A stretch of 64,000 bases of DNA from Polyodon spathula (taxonomy: Eukaryota > Chordata > Actinopteri > Acipenseriformes > Polyodontidae), in assembly GCF_017654505.1 (NCBI RefSeq), contig NC_054558.1:10173798-10237797 (forward strand), given 5' to 3'. Each line of letters starts with the position of its first letter. Positions within the stretch are counted from its first letter, which is position 1. Shown piece after piece: positions 50,851 through 62,985 of this stretch. The notes beneath the pieces are model-generated. The model made no database searches, had not been told where the DNA came from, and saw nothing but the letters and a program-made list of their open reading frames with translations. The position numbers were made by a program, and so were the translations under genes.

Positions 50851-53800
50851 TGTTTGAACAAAGACTCTCTTGCAGTCCAAGGGAGCAGGATCACTAGAGC
50901 TCAAGGGCTCATAGCTGAAGCTGATCCCAGTCATCTTTAATTGCAATCAAATGAGCTGTGAAGTAGAAGCAGAGAAAGATAGATTTGCTTCAGAAGAAAT
51001 AAATAGTGGGGTGGAAACAACATGCCAATATCTGAATGGCTATCCTGGTGAGCTGCCACTAGTAAAAGATTTATAATATTTTATCATTTATTTCCTCCTC
51101 TCTGGAGAATACTCATGCACCTCAACAAAGGAGTGACCTTTTTATTTTTCAGCACAAGAGTTCTAAGAACGGAACACTTCTCTTGTCAGACAGAGCTCAC
51201 CTTCCAAGGGAAGGCTTGGCAGACTCCAGCTGAGATTCAAGGTGTACCACTGAGCCAATAGCACAAAACATTCCTCATTGTATTATCACTTATAAGTTTT
51301 AAACTCCTGGTGTTTTACAACTGATGCTGGCATGCATATTTTGCTGTTGCTTTTAAGCTTTCTTCTGAGATAAATGTATAGTATGTCTGTGCGTCATGTA
51401 GACATAGTTAAGGTTCCAACGAAGGAACCTGTTTGAAGTTGATTTTACAACCAGCTCAAAAGGGGGTAAAACCCCAGCAATATGCATGAACATTGTTATG
51501 TGTGGTTGGATTAGGAGGCTCAACAAACCCTGTGAATGGGGAGCATTTGGTTGAATACTTTTTGAGTTACAGAGTGAATAAAAAACAGCGGTTATTTTTT
51601 TTTTTAATTTTTTTTTTTAGTGATTAAGATGCTTTTTTTACACCTGTATCTCAAAAAGTATAGCAAATTAAGGAACCACATTTGGCATGCACATAGTCCT
51701 GGGGTTGTTGTAGATGTGCAACAGGATATTAACATTTGAATTGAACCTCAAAGATAACAGTCTGACGTCACTGCTATCGACTTCATTGCTGGGCAGAGTT
51801 ACTTGTCACCGTTCCATTGCAATGAATAGTGAGACATGCAATATATAGTTCAGCACACATCTGAGTTTCTGTCTGGATTAAAAATGGTAATCAGTGATAA
51901 TATTTTTTTGTGTTTGTGCCTTCAGCACTGGGGAAACTAATAATCTTTTTTCATTTTCTTTCCCCCTTTCACTTTTGTAGCTATGGTACAGTTGGGAGTT
52001 CAATTATACCGTTCCATTCCACAAACAAATCTATGTTGCTGCAGGTGTTAACACTGCAAACTTCTCTGTGCTTTTAAATAATAACGCATGAAAAATGAAA
52101 GTGACCTTGTGTATAGTGTTACCTATTATACAATTAATGCTCATTTTGTCCTGTTTTTTTCCCAGAGCATCGTCACGCTGGTAACAGAAATGACAGAATA
52201 TTGTATTTTCATGCATGCTGCTATGTTTCTACCATATCTAACTTATTACAGTCCAATACTTGATGTGACTAAAGAAGGCTGAAGGACCAGTAGCATTGAA
52301 AGGTAGCTGTACAGCGCCATGCAAATCTGAACAGTCAACGTTCAGATTTGCAACCAATCACAGAGAATTGTAAGGGTTTTTCAACTGATTGTGGCTAAAA
52401 TGAACTGGTGGCTATCCTCATCTGAATCATCATTCTTGCCTTGTGAAGAGGCTAGACTACTGTAGTCTAACAATAATGGCTCATACAGGTACCATTGTAT
52501 TGTGTTGGAATTATTCTCTTCATCCATGATATTTGTATATCTACGTGCAAACAACTTTCCTTCGTGTGCAGTGATAGGCAACAATTGTGGATATCAACAC
52601 TGTCATGTCACATTACCTTGACATGTTTATAAAGTGTTCAAAACACGACAAGCTTCAGTGCGCAGGTCTAAACATTTTTTGTCATCAATAAATCTGGCTT
52701 TTAAAAAAAAAACTTGATATACTTGGTGCTGTCTCTTTCTTCTGTGCTATTTAATGTCTCAAGTTGTGTTTCCACCACTACATTATGTGGCAGATGTGAT
52801 TGTTTGATTTTACAGGATGCCTTCTGCAAAACAATTGATATTCAAAGGCAAAAACTTTGTTAAAGTAACGTTAAGGTTTGGTTGCAAAAGACCAAAAGGT
52901 TAGGAAGTTGCAAGTTAAAGTAGCCACGCAATCTTAACTGACATCATCAAAGGCATGGGCAATGACATCATGAAGCACATGACATATTCTCCCCGAAGAC
53001 TGGCCATACTAACATAGTCCGTGTGATTGGTTACATGTTCAGTAATTACCTTCCTGCCTGGCTTGATCAAGGTCACCAGAGCTGCATAAAACAAATTCCA
53101 GTCAAGGTCTCCAGGCATTATGACAAGCAGCGTTATTGTTCTTATCGGACTATGTCTGGTGTTGAATTGCTCTGCTTGTGCTCAGAGAATAAATGCCATT
53201 TCAGCTGCAGCGCTTTGTCTTTGGAGGTACGCTCCAAGGCAGTGGATGAACTTCGAGCTGGGCTTATGTTTTTATAATTAGCAGCCAGAGAAGCTAATAA
53301 TGCTTAAGGACATCCAACGGGTCAAAAAACAAAAAGGTCCAAAAGTCTAAAAAAAACAAAAAAACTAACAAAAACCAAAAAAACACCGTCTTTCTAACAA
53401 ATCTTGCTAAAGAACGTAAACATGCATTACTTGCAGAGTAATTATTTTGTTCCTGTTGACATTGAAGCCATTAGCCAAGTTTTAGAGCCTTTATACAGGC
53501 TGATGAGCTGCAAGCACCTGGTTCACAACAAAAGAGTGATCAACCTGAGGCTTGCAGTGACAGGAGGGGAAGAAGGGGCACAGTGAATACATTTGAGATG
53601 CAAAGTAATGAACAGAAAAGAAACTGTGTTAATTAGCGGAAACTTTTCATGCTTCCAAATTGTTGTTGTGGCGTGAATAAGCTTCTTGATAGACTGAGGC
53701 GGCTCGGCAGCTCTCTCAGAGATCACATGCTGAAATTAAATGAACGTTTTGTGAAAGACTGTGACACAGTCAGCTGGATTCCATTGATGTAAGGATGTTC

Positions 53801-54189
53801 AGAAAGATGTCCAGAAGACAATACATCTACTTAATTAGTTAAGCTAATTAACCAGGGATCCAAGCTCAATATCATCCCTGCCACCTGAAGCACACGGAAA
53901 CTGCAATGTTGTAGCTATTTGCTAGTGTGTGTGTATCAATTACATTTAATTTCTAGGCATTGGTTTCTATCTTTTGTGATCCAGAAAATGTTTGAATAAA
54001 GGGATGTATTGTGGTCTGGGCTATGGACCAAGAACCTTGATGTTTGCAGCCCTGTGGAAATAAAAAAAAAAAAAAAACAGGTATTGTGTGTATTTATAAG
54101 CATTCATCTTCCATATGGGGTCCTACTAAGCTATTAAAAAACAACTTTAAAAGGATAAAATATTAAAAGGCTTATTAAAAGGCTTACAT
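50851..54189. other. About 3.3 kb without a recognised gene
   Basis: All open frames are below 85 codons, with no motif. Short homopolymer and AAAAAC-rich patches lie at 51595-51620 and 53324-53390. It may be intronic or intergenic. Confidence 0.4.
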
Positions 54190-54191
54190 GG

Positions 54192-54246
54192 CACCCCCCC
54201 CCCCCCCCCCCCCCCCCCCCACCCCCCCCCCCCCCCCCCCCCACCC
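54192..54246. repeat. Poly(C) tract
   Basis: About 55 bases of almost pure C, interrupted by single A residues near 54221 and 54243. Unusually long for a mononucleotide C run, so the exact length may be a sequencing estimate. Confidence 0.9.
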
Positions 54247-54652
54247 CCATAAGCCTGTACAGAATTGAGTATTAGTGCTGGAAACTCATTTACAAGTGAT
54301 AATTAATTTTTAACACCTAATTAAAGCCCAAAGGAGAAGCACTAGAGTTCTTTGGTTTAGAAGGGCAGATCAAAAGGGCCTGTGCTTCATTCCCCTCTCT
54401 GAGTTGCAGCAGCGAAGCTTACATTGCTGCTCCGTTAGCTTTGAATAATGCATGCACTAGCCGTGTCACAGAATGCATTTGCTGTATTCTCTCTTCTGTT
54501 CCAGATGGAGGCAAGCATTAGATCCCCGGCTTCAAAAATAATTTTGTATAAGCAGGAGTGCTTTCCTGTAAACAAATACAAATCCATAAGACCATTGGCT
54601 TCACTCCAACCCACAAGTGGCTCTCCTAGAGGTCGGTAGAAATGTGAGGGGC
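54247..54652. other. Short non-coding spacer
   Basis: No gene recognised. Confidence 0.4.
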
Positions 54653-55404
54653 AGTGGCAAAGTGGTTTATTGTAGATAGGTGCAGGGGTGATGCAGTGCG
54701 TGAAAGAAGCAGACAGAGATAATTCTAATCCAGTTTAGAATTGTTTTATTATATTTCCAGAACTGGTGACCAAACAATAATCCCCGGGCAATACACAGCA
54801 AAATGCATTGCACTGTTTAATAATGATGGGTTGCAGTCCAAAATAATAAACACAGTTAGTACATTCACAATATAAAAACACGGTCACCAGTCCTGGGTGC
54901 GTGCAGTAGTGCTCGTGGTGGGTGATACAGTTTATATTTATGACAAAGGTGCAGTGTTGTTTGGTTTCGTGCTGGCCCCTGGCAACAGCTCCGGAACTGT
55001 GTTAACTGTCTGGTAATGTACAAGACAAGACGAGACCATTACAAACAAACAAAAACACAACACTCACGATTTCTGGCAACAATACACTTTTACTCTCCTT
55101 CTGGCTTTTACTTACTACAAACCAAATGCGAAGGAACAGATTATGATTCTCTGTCCCCCTTATATGCTGTCATGCATGACCCATGACTAATGCAGCTGCC
55201 TTTACAATCTGCGGCTTCTACTTTGTTTCCCTTCCAGGTCAATACGTTCTTGAAACTGAGTCTTGCCTTTTTCCAGACTGACCGACTTCCCGACCCAGGG
55301 AAAGAACTGTCAAGTCAGCCTGTCCAAAGAACTTTGTCCTCGCTTAGCACCCTCACAGGTCAGGAGGGAGATTTACAACCAAGGTTCATTGTATTTCTGT
55401 CACA
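54653..55404 (-). mobile_element. Solo LTR (TSD GGGGC/GGGGT)
   Basis: A 752-bp sequence homologous to the solo LTR at 25854-26619, starting AGTGGCAAAGTGG (expected TGTGGC, first base changed) and ending TTCTGTCACA. The flanks GGGGC (54648-54652) and GGGGT (55405-55409) are a target duplication with one later mutation. Minus orientation. Confidence 0.85.
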
Positions 55405-55518
55405 GGGGTACAGGAAGTGTAAATCAGTTTTTTTGCAGGTCGCAGCAGTTATGGCACATTATTATTTTTGAGTGGTTCCTTGACAGTTTATAATGGTAAA
55501 AATAGTTTTATTCCTTCA

Positions 55519-56160
55519 TGTGACAGGGTAGATAGAATCCCTGCACTGAAAAGCTCACCTCCCACCAGCAGAGGGAGCAGGAGGAACCTATCCACCCAGC
55601 GGGCTTTGGTAACTACAGGGTTAATATTCCATAGGAGTCAGCTAGCTAGGAGGTTGGTGGAGGGGAACAATGTGCACCTGGGTCCAATCTCAGCTAAACA
55701 AGTAGTGGGCGGAGCTAAGGTGTACAAAAGGGGCATCCTCTCCACTAGTCAGGGCAGTGTTTCTGGGACCAGGGGAGAGCAGGCTGTGCACTCAAAGAAA
55801 AGCTGCTAAACTCTTTAAAAATCTTTTCCTTTTGTAGACTGACGAGGCACGTGGTTCTCCAGTCCACCGAAGAGTATACCCACGCTCCAGACCATTGAAG
55901 AGCGTTACCTGTCTGCTGCAGCGGATTCTCTCTACTACAGCTCTGCTGTTCTCTTGGCAGCCTGAAGCGCCTCCACCCTGGAATCCTGGTGAATCGAAAC
56001 TGCACATTGTAAATAATTCACTGGATTTAAAGTCACAATGCACAATTATTGTTTTGCTTATTTCTTAACTTTTTGTTGCACTTTGTGGCTTGTAAATAAT
56101 AAAACCTGTTTTCCTCTGCACCCCATCTTTCTCTGTGGGTCATTTAAAGGGCCGTCCACA
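55519..56160 (+). mobile_element. Solo LTR of a different family (TSD CTTCA/CTTCG)
   Basis: A 642-bp unit starts TGTGACAGGGTAGATAGAAT and ends GGCCGTCCACA. The flanks CTTCA (55514-55518) and CTTCG (56161-56165) differ by one base. AATAATAAAACC near 56095 serves as polyadenylation signal, setting plus orientation. A TATA-like GTACAAAAGG is near 55725. No other copy of this family lies in the window. Confidence 0.75.
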
Positions 56161-56165
56161 CTTCG

Positions 56166-58784
56166 TCAATCAGATATTTAGAGGCAGGAACCTACTGAGA
56201 ACAGAATTTGATTTAACTCTTGTGATTCTTGGGAGACTTTTTGGTATTTTACTTTTTTAAAGTAGAAATAGGAAATCTTCCAGTGGTGTACTTCAGTGAG
56301 CAGGACCTGTGTTTAATGTCCCTTCTGAAGGACAGCACATTTTATGACACAGTCCTTGATTCCAGTAGCATGCTGAGACACTGATGTCACTCTGAGCCAC
56401 CTGCATGGTGTCCTGCAGCTCCTGGTTTCCTGTCTCAGGTTCAGGTTCCATGGTGGAATGGAACCTAATATGTTTATTACACAAGAGTAACAGAATGACC
56501 TTTGAATCTAAGAATGCAGCCACACATGAGCAATCCTGAATAGTAAGTGTTTATGGTTTCCTACCATTCAACCTGAGACTCAACTGTAGCTGCCCTTGTA
56601 GTACAATCGTCCTTCAGTACAAAAAATTGCATGTAATATACTGTAACTCATTCAGGTTAAAAAGGCTTATTAGAAAGTCAGTGATTCTGTATGGAATCGT
56701 TGTAGTTTTATTAATACATTAACAGTATTTGAGTCTGATCTCACATTATTAGTGCTTAATTGCCAATTTACCCTTTTCAGACACCAATTAATAAACTATG
56801 AACCTATGTTATGTGAATGTGGGTTTGAAGTTGATTTATTTATTTAGTTGTTATTTTTACACATACATTTAATTTCATAATGTTGAGCTAATAAATAATT
56901 TCCTGGTTTCAATGTAATACACGATTGTGGTAAACAGTGTTGGTTTTGTTTGAGGGTGGTCTGTGAGAGGGAGCTGAGATCCCAGGGTGCACCTCTCCAA
57001 ACTCTGCGATCCACTTCCATAATGCATGGAACGTGAACAGTGTCAGTGTTAGACTCCAGATACAAGAGATGGGGAATTAACAAACTGTCTGTAACCTCAC
57101 AGCGCTCAATCAGAATCAACATAAGCCATAAGAAACTAAGTCAACAGACAACGTTTCTGCTACTGCCTTCTTCAGTACACCTCTGTGCTTGTATTTACTG
57201 TATAATTAATACATGAGAAACATTGGTCTCTGCTTCCTTCTTCAGTACACCTCCGTGCCTGTATTTACTGTAGAATTAATACATGAGAAACATTGTCAAT
57301 TTGTGTAGGTGTTGATTAGCAGCAATTAATGAAGAGCTGTGCAACAGTAGCATGGAGTAGAGCAAGGTTCTGCTTTGCCTCGTCGCATTCCTGACTCCAT
57401 TCATGTTTTAAAAGTTCATGTGAAGTATGTAGGGTCTCTTATTGTTATGAGAGATGGCATCTCATACAGTTTGTTAATGTGACATGTGTAGGGTCTCTTA
57501 TTGCTATAAGAGATGGCATCTCATGCAGTTGGTGCAAGAGAAGCTGAGCGGTTCAGGCTGCTCATATTGTGTTCAATGATAACAGACACCCTACCATCAA
57601 TGTATTCTCTTATTATAAATCAAACTGTTCAATGATATGAGACAAACTACACATGAAGTACTTTCTTATTATGAATCACATAATTGTACTCAGGAAATAC
57701 TACTAAACATAAAAAAATGTTGTTTGGTTTTTAATTGCTGGAACCAAAACAAGGTTTTGGATGTGTGGACAGTTGTTTTGATGTAATCTTGTTTGTACAG
57801 CTTTCCAAGCTACCAGTTTAACAAAGTGTGTTAGGCCTCTGTTTTGATGGAGCGTGCATACTGGGTTGAATAGTAAGTATTGGTTGGCTGATGGGACTTT
57901 TCCCCCACTGTCCCAATGAAACAGAGTACAGCAATTAAATACGGTTATATGTGTTTTTGTACCCTGGACCATGATACAAAAAAACAGAGAAAAAGAGACT
58001 TCATTAACTGAACTTTTGCAATGATAATAGCAAAGAAAAACATACTGAGCAAGTAAAATTACAGTCACATTGTAGTAAAAGCTCTCTATCAGTGCTTTCA
58101 ATTTACAAGTCATTGAGAGTTATTGCTAAGGCCGTAAAATGTGATTGAGTGGAAACACAGCTAGTCAATAATATTAGGACTGGGCAATGCACTATAAAAC
58201 AAGCTGACACTACATGGCAGCACAATTCAAGACCCTTCAAATGACTCTGGGATTGTCAATGTCACCAAGGCGTGCACACCTCATTCTTGACTTGAACACC
58301 CTCTACCATTCAATCCCGTGCCTCTCTGTAGCAGAGGCAGTGAATCGTGCTGAACTGTGACACGTTGTGTTGTGTGCAGATTTTGTGATGTGGACCTGGT
58401 CTGTAGGGAGCCAGACTGAGAGCAGAAACTGTTTCTAAACAAACAGGTCTTCCAGATAGCTGTCAGTCACTCAATGTAGAGCAAAGAGTGACACTTTGAT
58501 GAACTGGAGGGAATACAAGCGCTGACAATGTTGTTATTAATGAACCGCAAGTGCTGATGCATAATGATTGTGCTCCAGGGTACACGGTAGATTACGGGCA
58601 CATCAGATCAGAGTTTAGCAAAATATTTTTGTGTGAGTGCATCACTAATTTAATAGAAAAGATGTTCTCCAGACCAAGCCTGTCTTTGCAATGCTACTGA
58701 TGGAACTAGATTGAAGCAGGAGTCTGAATGCATCAGGCGTTCTCTCTCTGCTTGTATCTGACACACAACATTTCATTGAAAATA
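56166..58784. other. Non-coding with two small duplications
   Basis: TTCAGTACACCTCTGTGCTT then GTATTTACTGTATAATTAAT occurs at 57171 and again 70 bp on. GTAGGGTCTCTTATTG then AGAGATGGCATCTCAT occurs at about 57429 and 57488. No coding domain was seen in the 136-codon minus frame at 57703-58113. Confidence 0.45.
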
Positions 58785-59720
58785 CATAAGAACATAAGAA
58801 AGGTTTCAAACGAGAGGGGGCCATTCAGCCCATCTTGCTTGTTTGGTTGTTAGTAGCTTATTGATCCCAGAATCTCACAAAGTAGCTCCTTGAAGAATCC
58901 CATGGTGGCAGATTCAACAACATTACTGGATAGTTAGTTCCAGACCCTCACAATTCTCTGTGTAAAAAAGTGTCTCCTATTTTCTATTTTGAGTGCTCCT
59001 TTATCTAATCTCCATTTGTGACCTCTGGTCCTTGTTTCTTTTTCCAGGTCAAAAAAGTCCCCTGGGTTGACATTAACAATGCCTTTTAGAATTATGAATG
59101 CTTGAATCAGATTGTCATGTAATCTTCTTTGTTCAAAACTGAATAGATTCAATTATTTTAGACTCTCTACATATGACATGCCTTTTTAAACCTGGAATAA
59201 TTCTGGTCACTCTTCTTTTTGTAAAGTTTTAACATTACTTCCCTTGATATCAATTCAACACTTTTCATTATGTATCTGAGCATTCTGTTGGCTTTTTCTA
59301 TAGCTTCCCCACATTGTCTACATGAAGACATTTCTGAGTCAACATAAACTCTGAAATCTTTTTTTTATATTAAATGTCAGTTGCCATACTCCACTGGTTA
59401 CCTCACTCCATTTTTAGGTTTCTCCTCTAATCAGTTCTTTCTGTTTTCTACATGTTAGCATCCTCAAAAAAGTCAAGCAGGTTAGTTAGACACGATCTTC
59501 CTTTCCTAAAACCATGCTGACTGTCTCCCAGGATACTATTACCATATAAGTAATTTTTCATTTTGGATCTTATTATAGTTTCCATAAATTTACACATAAT
59601 AGAAGTCAGACTTATTAGTCTGTAGTTACCTGGTTCGGTTTTTGTCTCCCTTTTTGTGGAATGGTATTACGTTTGCAATTCTCCTTCCTTTCTTTGATGG
59701 GGTCTGACATTTTCTTTTAA
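58785..59720 (-). mobile_element. Old CR1-type LINE fragment, copy H
   Basis: Reverse-complement CR1: the tail (ACATAAGAACATAAGAAAGG) is at 58787 and the ORF2 C-terminus leads leftward from 59720. The reading frame is readable only in part (58934-59152: LIQAFIILKGIVNVNPGDFF, TRGHKWRLDKGA). Several internal deletions are present; RT core words around 59480-59640 match motif-level sequence of copy A. It is older than copies A-E. Confidence 0.85.
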
Positions 59721-60684
59721 TGATACAAGACCTGTAATCTTTGTCTTTCTAAAACTTTAGCAGACAAGAACATGTCAAGTGACATTGTCCAAATCATGGA
59801 CAATCAGAATTTTCAAATGCCTTTTGCTTAGATTCAGGCATGGTAGGCTTCGCAAGTAAAGCACTTGTAGCTTCAAGTCCTTTAAGCGATGCTCCTCTGC
59901 GCTCATGTGGCCTGTGAAGGATGTGACCCTGCCGATGTTAAGATGTATCTGTGCCGTGCTTCCCCTGCAGCAGGGCTGCTCAAGGAGAGGAGTCTGGATT
60001 TTCTTTTTTTAACTCAACCTTTAAACTCATTTTTGCATGATGATGTCTAATTACATTAGCATACAATTGCAATTAGCTGGAAAAAGGCATCTGAGCTTTC
60101 GCATGACTAATTCAGTTATCAAAACACATCACTGTCTATTATTGTTTTTCATCTCATCCAACTAAAAAAAAAAGAGAACAGCTTTGAGGCTGGGGAAACA
60201 AGGGTGCTAATTTCAGACAGAAGGGGTGCATCATCTGCATGGCAGTCATTAAGACCCACACAAAGAACACATACACCTATATAAAAGTCATAGATAATAT
60301 AATTGGATGTGCCCTGCAGCCCAAAACTGATCCATTTTAATGATTAAACTCAGAATTCATGATACAGATTGACAATGATCCCTGCACTTTCAGACAATTC
60401 AGAAGCGCGTTCTAGTTTGGGTAAAAGGAAATGCACATACAGTACATAAGGACAGCCCAATAATACCATTCCAAACGTGTGTTGGACCAGAGGGAAGACC
60501 AGCATGTCTGCAACAGAAAAGGAAGAACCACTTTTTCTTTTTCACCCATGGAATAGTAAATGTGTATTTTAATTTACTGGATGTGCCTGTAATGTATAAA
60601 CATTAGGGCCAGTTTATTTCTAATCTGATGGTGCAGCCCAGCTTGTACAGTGTGCTAACAGGGGACCAGCCTCCTCTTAAGAAT
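59721..60684. other. About 1 kb without a recognised gene
   Basis: No motif, array or terminal repeat. Confidence 0.4.
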
Positions 60685-60737
60685 AGTGGCAAGGTGCTCA
60701 CCCCTTTTATTATTTTTTATTATTATTATTATTATTA

Positions 60738-60777
<40 letters not shown>

Positions 60778-61273
60778 GTATGTGTGTGCTGACGGTCGAA
60801 AGCTGTGTGACATTATTGTTTATTATTTGAGACCGGTGAAAAGCCAGTCTCAAACAGTGTAGCTGGTAGGGGTGGAGTTAAATTCCCACCCCAGTAAAGC
60901 CTGTGAGAATGTGGCTGGAGCCTTAGTAAGGTAATCGTCTAATAGGTAACTAAGGCTCCAGCCACAGTATAAAAGACCCACTCTGGGCTCAGACGGGGTT
61001 GTTGTTGTGAGGAGAAATAAGTAGAAAGAGGGAATGGTACCAACCAGCGAGAAAGGTACTTGTTATTATATAGAGGAATTATTTGTTATTTATGTGTTTT
61101 GTTTGGTCAACGTGCCCTTTTCTTTGTGTTTTGTTAAACTGTTTGTTTTATTTAATAATAAACACCCTGCACGCAGTCATAGTGCTTCAGTTTCACCCAT
61201 ATGTTCTGTTGTTTGTTTTCATTTCCTGGTCTGACGTCACCACCCACACACACCAAGCTAACCATCTGTGACA
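60685..61273 (+). mobile_element. Solo LTR with internal (TTA)n (TSD AGAAT/AGGAT)
   Basis: The 589-bp unit starts AGTGGCAAGGTGCTCACCCC (expected TGTGGC) and ends CATCTGTGACA. The flanks AGAAT (60680-60684) and AGGAT (61274-61278) differ once. It contains the inverted repeat GTGGCTGGAGCC / GGCTCCAGCCAC (60911-60966), TATAAAAGACC (about 60970) and AATAATAAACACC (about 61155). The right two thirds match 27690-28144. Confidence 0.75.
60706..60777. repeat. (TTA)n microsatellite inside an LTR
   Basis: About 22 TTA/ATT units with small interruptions at 60716 and 60739. Confidence 0.95.
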
Positions 61274-61724
61274 AGGATGTATGATGATAACATATTTTTA
61301 AATCCCTATACATCTTGTTGCTCTGCTAAATGTAAAGGGATTCATTCTAACCCTTACAGAAGTAAAAGCCAACGGTCAAAGCACAGCCAAGCATTGTACA
61401 GCACTGTGAGTCCCAGTGAATCACTGGGGAATGGGGTTCAGCATTCTATAAAAAACGTGTTACATGGTAAAGAACAGTGAATGCCTGCTGTGGCATAAAC
61501 ACGTGGAACTCTAATTGTTAAAGGTTTGAATGGCTGGCATAAGGGGGCGAATGGGGCATGTCTACATCCTTTCCACCAAGATCTCTTTCCAGAGTAACCA
61601 ATATCTTTCTGCGTGTTTCTGCAGGTCTAAATCAAGGAGGCTCACCACAGCGTGGGTTCATTTGCATTTTCTCAAATGATCGCTCTGATCTTCCCCAAGA
61701 ATGTTATGCAACCTTCATTATTCT
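61274..61724. other. No recognised gene
   Basis: Short open frames without motifs. Confidence 0.4.
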
Positions 61725-62262
61725 CCCTCCCTGTCTGCCTGCTTGCCTCTCTCCCTGCCTGCCTGCCTGTTTGCCTCTCTGCCTGCTTTCTTGCCTCTCT
61801 CCCTGCCTGCCTGCTTGCCCCTCTCCCTGTCTGCCTGCTTGCCTCTCTCCCGTCTTGGCCTGCTTGTCTCTCTCTCTGCCTGCCTGCTTGCCTCTCTGCC
61901 TGCCTGCTTGCCTCTTTCCCTGCCTGCCTGCATGCCTCTCTCCCTGCCTGGCCTGCTTGCCTCTCTCCCTGCCTGCCTGCCTGCCCCTCTCCCTGCCTGC
62001 CTGCTTGCCTCTCTCCCGGCTTGGCCTGCTTGTCTCTCTCTCTGCCTGCCTGCTTGCCTCTTGCCCTGCCTGCCTGCTTGCCTCTTCTCCCTGCCTGCCT
62101 GCTTGCCCCTCCTCCCTGCCTGCCTGCTTGCCTCTCTCCCTGCCTGCCTGCTTGCCTCTCTCCCTGCCTGCCTGCTTGCCTCTCTCCCTGCCTGCCTGCT
62201 TGCCTCTCTCCCTGCCTGCCTGCTTGTCTCTCTACCTGCCTGCTTGCCTCTCTCTCATGCCC
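61725..62262. repeat. 24-bp CCTGCCTGCTTG-type minisatellite
   Basis: About 22 units of CTCCCTGCCTGCCTGCTTGC then CTCT. The period is 24 bp, a multiple of three, with small variants (GGCCTGCTTGTCTC, CCCGTCTTGG). Frames on both strands remain open for 200-266 codons (Leu/Pro/Cys/Ser-rich on plus, Gln/Arg/Gly-rich on minus). These are not genes. Confidence 0.95.
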
Positions 62263-62578
62263 TGCCCGCATGCTGCACTCCTCATGCTACTGCCCGGCAC
62301 ACTTGGCACTGGTCATTGTCTCTGTTCTAGTTTTCACGGTTATAATAGGCATGCCTAGCTCACCTTGTTTGGGCCTTAACAATGCCTTGCTGCAGCTGTC
62401 TGCTTTTCCCATGCCTGGATTGCTCTGACTCTCTCTAGAGCCATCCTTGCGAAAATGCACGATCTGATTGCCCCTCTCACTTACCATTTTCAACCCGAGG
62501 GATGTTTTGCGTGCATGTCCTCACTGCCTCTCCCCTGCCTGCCTGCTTGCCTCTCGCCATTTCCTATGCACCTGCCTT
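62263..62578. other. Short spacer with an isolated CCTGCCTGCTTG unit
   Basis: One stray unit of the 24-bp repeat occurs near 62535. No gene. Confidence 0.4.
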
Positions 62579-62640
62579 ATATATATATATATATATATAT
62601 ATAGTATATACTATATATATATATATATATATATAGTATA
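62579..62640. repeat. (TA)n microsatellite
   Basis: TA repeats with GTATATAC interruptions. Confidence 0.93.
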
Positions 62641-62771
62641 TCTATATGTGTGTGAGTGCTATTGTATCTCATATATATATCTTGTTATGAAGGTTGCTCA
62701 CTTTGCTTACCTCTGTCACATTTTAAAAACTGGATTTGCACAGGGTTCTGTGCCTGCTGCTTGTTAGCATC

Positions 62772-62985
62772 TAGTCACAGAGGACGGCTGATCCTGCGTG
62801 GGCGGCGCCAGAACCAGGAAATGTAATGAAATACACCACAGGACGGATGCCTGCCTGATGAAGACGCCTGTTGTCTTATTCTCAGAATAAAAGGTTTACA
62901 CAAACACGAAAAACACAGCACACGGCACTCTACTCTAAACTTAACAAAACGGTGCCGCACAGACACTGACAAACCCGGTGAGCCT
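62772..62985 (-). mobile_element. Partial LTR, relative of the solo LTR at 14459
   Basis: The reverse complement reads AAACGATGCACGG-like to CCTGGTTCTGGCGCCGCCCA and ends CCTCTGTGAC. It matches the last about 220 bp of 14459-15104, including the polyadenylation region (CAGAATAAAAGG becomes CCTTTTATTCTG on the plus strand). The rest of the LTR is missing. Confidence 0.7.

Noticed and set aside
57703..58113. A 136-codon minus-strand gene
   Set aside because: No domain or similarity pattern is visible. The length is compatible with chance in AT-rich DNA.
61558..62428. Open frames of 199-266 codons rich in Leu, Pro and Cys
   Set aside because: They are produced by the 24-bp CCTGCCTG array. Every frame reads the same unit.
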